Shown here: piece by piece, positions 5,879 to 10,044 of the stretch
Layout: every line of letters begins with the position of its first letter
Position numbering within the stretch: position 1 is the first letter of the stretch
Assembly: GCA_902475445.1 (NCBI GenBank)
Contig: CABRZN010000072.1
Span: forward strand, 1 to 10,044
DNA length: 10,044 nucleotides
DNA from: an uncultured Collinsella sp.
Lineage (GTDB): Bacteria > Actinomycetota > Coriobacteriia > Coriobacteriales > Coriobacteriaceae
Direction of reading: 5' to 3'
Program-made: the position numbers and the translations under genes
The notes under the pieces: generated by a model
Databases searched by the model: none
The model's input: the letters and a program-made list of their open reading frames with translations, nothing else
What the model was told of the DNA's origin: nothing

Positions 5879-6670
5879 TTACATCCTCACGCCGAGCTCG
5901 GGATGCCTGTACTGACCGTGGGAGGCCGTGCGCTTACCGCGCGAGATGGCAAACTTTGGACAACAGTGCAAGCAACGAAGGCAGGCTGCGCACTCCGGCT
6001 TTGTCCAGACGGGAAGGCCGTCGCGCATCTCAATCGCCGCCATGGGGCAGCGCTTAGCGCAGAGGCTACACCCGACGCAGCGGCTAGCATCGACGGCAAA
6101 CTTGCTCGTCTGCTGCATACGCGGCAGCCCAAACGCATGATACGCGCACGATGCAAACAGGGGCACGCGATGGCGCATCATGTTGCCCGTGCGCCGCTCC
6201 CGCACCGCCTCGATCACAGCATCAATCTGCGCCTCAGCAGCCCTATTGATACCCTCAATCTTTTGAGGGTCAGACAGGTCGAAAACAGGCGTCCAGGTAT
6301 CAGGCATCTTGACGCTCATCGCCGCATCTAACTCGAGCCCACGCTCGTGCAGCAGATCGCGGGCAAACTTGGCCGATTGGCCGGTCGTCGAACCGTACGT
6401 CGAAACATGGAACGTATAGGGGCGCTCGCCGCCCTTTGCACCGGCAGCAATCGACAGGTCGGCAGTCTTCAAAAACTCGATCATCGGCGTCGGCAGACCC
6501 CAGGCATACACCGGAGCAACAAATCCCAGTTGACAGGGGCCTTCCGTCGCAACAAGGCGAAGGGCCTCGACATCAAAACGCTCAATCGACACAACCTTGT
6601 CGTCTGTCGCCGCTGCAATGCGACGCGCCACATGCTCGCTGTTCCCTGTCGCGCTAAAGTACAGGATCAT
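5879..6670 (-). CDS. EFR1-type flavodoxin/ferredoxin electron-transfer protein
   Basis: This is a 263-residue cytosolic protein with an N-terminal flavodoxin-like half and a C-terminal double-cluster ferredoxin. MILYFSATGNSEHVA (1-15) carries the flavin phosphate-binding loop. VAPVYAWGLPTPMIEFL (51-67) and VSTYGST (89-95) are further flavodoxin-fold landmarks. Two CxxCxxCxxxCP motifs follow, with cysteines 198, 201, 204, 208 and 227, 230, 233, 237, each predicted to hold a [4Fe-4S] cluster. Such proteins are common in anaerobes and shuttle electrons between flavin and iron-sulphur partners; the partner is unknown here. I chose ATG at 6670 because AGGGG lies 6 bp upstream. The open frame extends further upstream but that part overlaps the ClC gene and has no family resemblance. 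The gene follows ClC by 35 bp and ends before a terminator. Confidence 0.9.
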   Translation of the reverse strand: MILYFSATGNSEHVARRIAAATDDKVVSIERFDVEALRLVATEGPCQLGFVAPVYAWGLPTPMIEFLKTADLSIAAGAKGGERPYTFHVSTYGSTTGQSAKFARDLLHERGLELDAAMSVKMPDTWTPVFDLSDPQKIEGINRAAEAQIDAVIEAVRERRTGNMMRHRVPLFASCAYHAFGLPRMQQTSKFAVDASRCVGCSLCAKRCPMAAIEMRDGLPVWTKPECAACLRCLHCCPKFAISRGKRTASHGQYRHPELGVRM

Positions 6671-6705
6671 CTCGTACCCCTGGAATTGACTCGTGAAAAA
6701 CCGTA

Positions 6706-8010
6706 CTACTTGCGCAGCGGCTTGGGCAGCGGAATGCCGGCGGCGATGGCGGCGGCGATGATCATACAGACGATGCCTTTGAGCGGGAAGCACATGAGCA
6801 GCAGGCCCACGACCATGATGGGCTGGCGCATGACGGCGCCCATCGTCGATGCCGTGCAGACAGCGACGCAAAAGACCGGATCGGCGCCGGTGAGGATGGC
6901 AAGGCCATAGCCCAGGCTCACACCCGAGAAGATAACCGGGAAGAAGTGGCCGCCACGCCAACCAAGGTTGATGAGGGCGGGCGTCAGCATGGCCTTAACA
7001 AGACCGGTCACAATAAGCACGCCGGCGGGAATGGTCAGATAGGTTTCCATGAGCACGTCGGCCTGCGTCTCGCCGGCAAACATGGTGAAGGGCAGAGCCG
7101 TACCGCAGGCGGCAAGTACCAGACCGGCCAGCATGGCCTTAGCGATGGGGTGCTCCCCTATTGCGTGGGCAAGCACTTCGCTCGCGTGCTCAGAGACAAA
7201 GTACAGCCAGCCGCAGATTGTTCCGATCAGCGACAGAGGAATGAGCCAGGTAAGCTCCAGGTTGCCCACCTCGGCGGACTCGAACCTCGGCATACCCATG
7301 CCGCCGCCCACAAGCTGGCCAAGCAGCAGGTAGGTGCCCAGACCGCCGGCAATCGCAATGCCGTAGACCACGGTCTTTTGCGCCTTGGGCAGCTTGATGG
7401 TGACCTCGTCGGACACGGACTCATCGTCGGCGTCTTCGCCCTGGCCGTCGGCGCTACCAGCGAGCGGTGCCACAAAACCAAAGACGGGCGCGGTAAAGAG
7501 CGCCGTCAGGGCAGCCTGGGTGCCCAGCAGCGTAAGCTCCCTAAACTCGGCGCCAAAGCGACGCATGCGGTCGCCGACCCAGCTGCACAGACCAGCGATA
7601 ACGCCGGTCAGGCCGGCCTCCGGTCCAATGCTTCCGCCAAACAGCAGCGGCAGCAATGCCGCGAGCGAAAGCTTGCCCAGGTTGTCGTACGGATAGCGCC
7701 CGTCTTGCTTAACCTTCGCCATCACCTGGTTGAGGTCATCGGTCTTGGTGCCTGTCATCTTTTCGTACAGACCGATTAACAGGCCGCCCAGCAGGCAGAT
7801 AAAAAACGGGTACGGCAGAAAGCCAAACGGGCCGCTGGCAAGCTCGGGCGAAGCGACGCCCAGCGCGTGCGGAATCTCGGTCCATAGATAGTCGATACCG
7901 TGCTCCATCGCAAAAAAGAACAGCCAGACCGCAGCACCTGCGAACGCACCGGTCACGGCAACGCTAACTAAAAACAGCGCGCGGTTTGTGGGTTTGGCAA
8001 GGTTATCCAT
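6706..8010 (-). CDS. ClC-family voltage-gated chloride channel/transporter
   Basis: This is a 434-residue integral membrane protein with about ten or more hydrophobic segments. FGGSIGPEAGLTG (124-136) corresponds to the ClC GREGP region, with Glu131 at the gating-glutamate position, although the motif reads GPEAG. GGHFFPVIFSG (353-363) is the conserved GxFxP anion-site motif. A hydrophilic acidic insert, GQGEDADDESVSDE (about 189-202), splits the two halves. Members move Cl- (some exchange it for H+, some carry F-) across the cell membrane; selectivity and mechanism cannot be decided here. ATG at 8010 is preceded by GGGAGGA at 4 bp. It is probably the first gene of a two-gene unit with EFR1 downstream, with a -10-like box 40 bp upstream. 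Close relatives are annotated as chloride channel protein. Confidence 0.9.
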   Translation of the reverse strand: MDNLAKPTNRALFLVSVAVTGAFAGAAVWLFFFAMEHGIDYLWTEIPHALGVASPELASGPFGFLPYPFFICLLGGLLIGLYEKMTGTKTDDLNQVMAKVKQDGRYPYDNLGKLSLAALLPLLFGGSIGPEAGLTGVIAGLCSWVGDRMRRFGAEFRELTLLGTQAALTALFTAPVFGFVAPLAGSADGQGEDADDESVSDEVTIKLPKAQKTVVYGIAIAGGLGTYLLLGQLVGGGMGMPRFESAEVGNLELTWLIPLSLIGTICGWLYFVSEHASEVLAHAIGEHPIAKAMLAGLVLAACGTALPFTMFAGETQADVLMETYLTIPAGVLIVTGLVKAMLTPALINLGWRGGHFFPVIFSGVSLGYGLAILTGADPVFCVAVCTASTMGAVMRQPIMVVGLLLMCFPLKGIVCMIIAAAIAAGIPLPKPLRK

Positions 8011-8049
8011 CGGGTCCTCCCGCGGTTAAAGTCGACATAGATACGTTTT

Positions 8050-8055
8050 ATTGTA
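8050..8055 (-). promoter_or_regulatory. Candidate -10 element of the ClC gene
   Basis: The minus strand reads TACAAT 40 bp upstream of the ClC start, within the 125-bp gap after the LOG gene. A convincing -35 is not visible. Just upstream is a small hairpin (CGAGCAACGCTCG) of unknown role, with no T tail. Confidence 0.4.
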
Positions 8056-8135
8056 GAGCGAGCGTTGCTCGAACGAGCCAACCATCTGCGCCGCAAACGG
8101 CACCATTGGGAGTCATGGTGGGGCAGGCTCAAGAC

Positions 8136-8669
8136 TTATCCGTTGATAATCGAGGCAATCTCGCGCAAATCGTCGGCAAAGTAGATGCCGTGCTGGCGCC
8201 TCGGGCTCGAAAGCCCTTTATCAATCATGTGCCCGAGCAGCGCCTTGAGGTCGTTGTAGTACCCATCCAGGTTGTACAGAATGCACGGCGCGCTCAGATG
8301 CCCCAACGACACGGCGGACATGACCTCGGCAATCTCCTCGAGCGTGCCCGTGCCGCCCGGAAATGCGATGAACGCATCGCCGAACTCAATCATCTTGGCC
8401 TTGCGCTCCGCCATATCGCTCGTCACGATAAGGTCGTCGATACCGTCATGCTGAAACTCGGCCTCGATAAAAAAGCTCGGCTCAACACCCGTCACGTGTC
8501 CACCAGCCTCGAGTACGCTATCGGCGAGCGCACCCATCAGGCCCGACTTGGACCCGCCGTACACGAGCGCGTGTCCGTTGGCGCCAATCCAGTTGCCCAG
8601 CTCCTGCACCGCAGGCAGAAACGCCGGGTCATTGCCGATACTGGCACCCAGATACACGGTGATATTCAA
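8136..8669 (-). CDS. LOG-family protein (nucleotide 5'-monophosphate phosphoribohydrolase type)
   Basis: This 177-residue protein has the two LOG signatures: GGSKSGLMG (38-46), a variant of GGGxxGLMG, and PGGTGTLEE (104-112), the phosphoribohydrolase active-site motif. MAERKAKM (86-93) matches the conserved MxxRK segment. Family enzymes hydrolyse (cytokinin-type or other) nucleoside 5'-monophosphates to base and ribose 5-phosphate. In bacteria they were often mis-named lysine decarboxylases, and the natural substrate here is unknown. The start is read as TTG at 8669 because GAGGGGG stands 7 bp before it and the beta strand NITVYLGAS follows at once. A GTG three codons later is the alternative. 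It lies 36 bp after the potassium-channel gene on the same strand, so cotranscription is likely. Confidence 0.9.
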   Translation of the reverse strand: MNITVYLGASIGNDPAFLPAVQELGNWIGANGHALVYGGSKSGLMGALADSVLEAGGHVTGVEPSFFIEAEFQHDGIDDLIVTSDMAERKAKMIEFGDAFIAFPGGTGTLEEIAEVMSAVSLGHLSAPCILYNLDGYYNDLKALLGHMIDKGLSSPRRQHGIYFADDLREIASIING

Positions 8670-8705
8670 ATTCAGTCCCCCTCGTCGTGACGCGCGGCGC
8701 CCGTT

Positions 8706-9131
8706 CTAGCGTTGGCGCCGGCGATATTCGCGCACGCGGCGCGACAGGTCGGCGAGCTCGTCACGATCGAGCTCTTCCAAATGCTCAAGATCGTCCATAA
8801 AGCGCGCCATGGTGTCCTTTTGGCGCAGCTTGATGAGCGTATTGCAGTAGTTCACTGCCACGCCCGTAAGCATGGCGATATAGAAGATACTGATGACGCT
8901 TAGGATAACGGTAATGCCGCGGGCAACCGGCGTTTCGGCGGGGATATCGCCAAAGCCGATCGTCGAGACCGTCTCAAAGCTAAACCAAAGTCCATCGCCA
9001 AACGTAAGGGTCGTGGGCTCGGACAGCCAGACGGCCGTCGAGCACAGCAGATAGAAGATAAGAAACAGGCCCGTGATGCGCGCAAAGCCAGCCTGTCGCA
9101 ACACATCGGCAAGCGTCCTCAACTTGTTCAT
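8706..9131 (-). CDS. Two-transmembrane potassium channel-like protein
   Basis: This is a 141-residue protein of the two-TM ion-channel family. TM1 is at about residues 19-36, the pore helix and selectivity filter FSFETVSTIGFGD at 50-62 (filter TIGFGD), and TM2 at about 72-95. A charged, coiled-coil-prone tail (about 101-141, rich in K/R/D/E) follows and has no RCK/TrkA-N nucleotide-binding domain. Four copies would form one pore, and the conserved filter predicts K+ selectivity. ATG at 9131 was chosen for AAGGGG at 5 bp. A longer in-frame start 51 bp upstream would add a polar stretch without a ribosome site. It heads a leftward unit with the LOG gene. No regulator is visible nearby; the divergent neighbour is a sensor-like protein. 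Confidence 0.88.
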   Translation of the reverse strand: MNKLRTLADVLRQAGFARITGLFLIFYLLCSTAVWLSEPTTLTFGDGLWFSFETVSTIGFGDIPAETPVARGITVILSVISIFYIAMLTGVAVNYCNTLIKLRQKDTMARFMDDLEHLEELDRDELADLSRRVREYRRRQR

Positions 9132-9188
9132 CGCGACCCCTTTTCCCAGACGTCCAATCTCGTTCGCTCGGTATTGTCCCACAACCGG

Positions 9189-9238
9189 CAGTTAGGGACG
9201 TTCCTTTTGTGCCGGCAGAAAGGGGCTGTCCCCAACTG
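9189..9238. repeat. Nested imperfect hairpin in the divergent intergenic gap
   Basis: CAGTT-A-GGGAC (9189-9199) pairs with GTCCC-C-AACTG (9228-9238) around one mismatch. Inside it CCTTT (9203-9207) pairs with AAAGG (9219-9223). CCGGCA/TGCCGG (9185-9190 and 9210-9215) offers an alternative fold. It lies between the divergent potassium channel and sensor genes, upstream of both, so it is unlikely to be their terminator. It looks like a small dispersed intergenic repeat, though copies elsewhere cannot be checked here. Confidence 0.55.
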
Positions 9239-9329
9239 TCGAGCGGGAGCGTTTAGCGGTGCAGCCGCCGGCTAGGCAGGCTGAGCTGGTATCCTTATGC
9301 GGTATTGTCTCGATTCGTTAGGATTGCAC

Positions 9330-10044
9330 GTGAGAGCTACCGTCGCCCTTCGTTCAGTTATATATCGCACCTTGGTCATCGTGCTTGTCGCGCTTACCGT
9401 GCTGAGCGCCGCCGCGCCCGCCCCCGTCTATGCCGCCAACACCGATCAACAGGTCAAAACGGTCCGCGTCGGCTGGCTCGTCAACAACGAGGGCTTCCAG
9501 GACGGCACCCCCGGCGAGCGTCTCTCGGGATGGGGTTACGAGTACCTCCAGACCCTGTCGTACTACACGCCCGGCTGGCGGTACGAATACGTCTCCGGCA
9601 CCTTCACCGAGCTTATGGACATGCTCGAGGCAGGCGAAATCGACCTTATGCCTAACATCTCCTACTCCGAGGAACGCGCCCAAAAGCTGCTCTTTTCCTC
9701 GAACCCCGAGGGCACCGAGCGCTACTACATCTACGCCAAGCCCGATCGCGACGATCTGGCCAAGGGCGACCCCCAAGCGCTCCAAGGCCTTACCATCGGC
9801 TACAACCCCGACGTTATGCAAACCTTTGTTGGCCGGCAGTGGCTCGCCAACGAAGGCATTACCTGCACCTATAAAGAAATCGACACTGGCGGCGCCCTCT
9901 TTGACGCGCTCGCAAACGACGAAGTCGATGCCGTCATCATGAACGACACCATTTCGTCGCCCGATGCGTCGCCCATGTTCTACGTTGGTTCGAGCGACTA
10001 CTACTTTGCTGTCCCCAAAAGCCGCCCCGACCTAATGGACGACA
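9330..10044 (+). CDS. Secreted/membrane sensor with periplasmic-binding-protein-3 domain, 5' part
   Basis: The open frame runs off the right edge after 238 codons. MRATVALRSVIYRTLVIVLV and the following hydrophobic stretch form a signal peptide, or possibly a retained anchor, with likely cleavage after VYA (residue 35). The region that follows resembles family 3 solute-binding domains: VRVGWLVNNEGFQD (46-59), GWGYEYLQTL (67-76), WRYEYVSGTFTELMDMLEAG (83-102) and EIDLMPNISYSEERAQKLLFS (103-123). The hinge to lobe two comes near GLTIGYNPDVMQTF. In gut actinobacteria such domains often front GGDEF or histidine-kinase modules, but they also occur as free amino-acid-binding proteins. The missing C-terminus decides. 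The start is GTG at 9330, with AGGA 6 bp upstream (9320-9323). Confidence 0.82.
   Translation, partial: MRATVALRSVIYRTLVIVLVALTVLSAAAPAPVYAANTDQQVKTVRVGWLVNNEGFQDGTPGERLSGWGYEYLQTLSYYTPGWRYEYVSGTFTELMDMLEAGEIDLMPNISYSEERAQKLLFSSNPEGTERYYIYAKPDRDDLAKGDPQALQGLTIGYNPDVMQTFVGRQWLANEGITCTYKEIDTGGALFDALANDEVDAVIMNDTISSPDASPMFYVGSSDYYFAVPKSRPDLMDD

Noticed and set aside
6671..6961. Extended N-terminus of the EFR1 protein upstream of residue 1 (open frame to 6961)
   Set aside because: The extra segment overlaps the ClC coding region in another frame, and a ribosome site stands directly before the ATG at 6670, where the flavodoxin fold begins.
8011..8135. Fluoride riboswitch ahead of the ClC gene
   Set aside because: I cannot find the conserved aptamer core in the leader, and the distance from the -10-like box to the start codon is too short to hold one.

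Overview
The window looks like a chromosomal segment from a high-GC Gram-positive gut bacterium. Collinsella or another coriobacterium is my best guess, from protein style, codon bias and short intergenic hairpins. No ribosomal RNA or other taxonomic marker is present, so this is inference.

Left part (1-2690, all on the minus strand): a truncated short-chain dehydrogenase/reductase gene follows directly after a VUT/YhhQ-type queuosine-precursor transporter gene. The transporter has its own promoter and a short leader that resembles a translational preQ1-I riboswitch. Upstream of that, and separated by a GC-rich terminator hairpin, is prfC (peptide chain release factor 3).

Middle (2690-5870): the gap between prfC and a divergent operon holds four tandem 80-bp units. 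Each unit carries a pair of inverted 15-base repeats, so repeat arms alternate in orientation on a strict 40-bp pitch. The plus-strand operon that follows encodes a YtrA-type GntR repressor, an ABC ATPase and an ABC-2 permease. The ATPase gene is interrupted by a single in-frame amber codon two codons before the H-loop histidine, so the exporter is probably dead unless the amber is suppressed or is a sequencing error. After the operon come a weak terminator, a 186-bp MITE-like element with 39-bp terminal inverted repeats, and a truncated EamA/DMT transporter remnant that runs into a strong bidirectional terminator.

Right part (5879-9131, minus strand): reading in the direction of transcription there is a small two-TM potassium-channel-like protein, a LOG-family nucleotide phosphoribohydrolase, a ClC-type chloride channel/transporter, and a flavodoxin/ferredoxin (EFR1-type) electron-transfer protein. 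The ClC and EFR1 genes are 35 bp apart and probably cotranscribed; likewise the channel and LOG genes, 36 bp apart. A nested hairpin repeat lies in the divergent gap before the last gene.

Right end (9330-10044, plus strand): the 5' part of a secreted or membrane-anchored protein with a signal peptide and a periplasmic-binding-protein-3 domain. It is probably the sensor part of a larger signalling protein that runs off the window.
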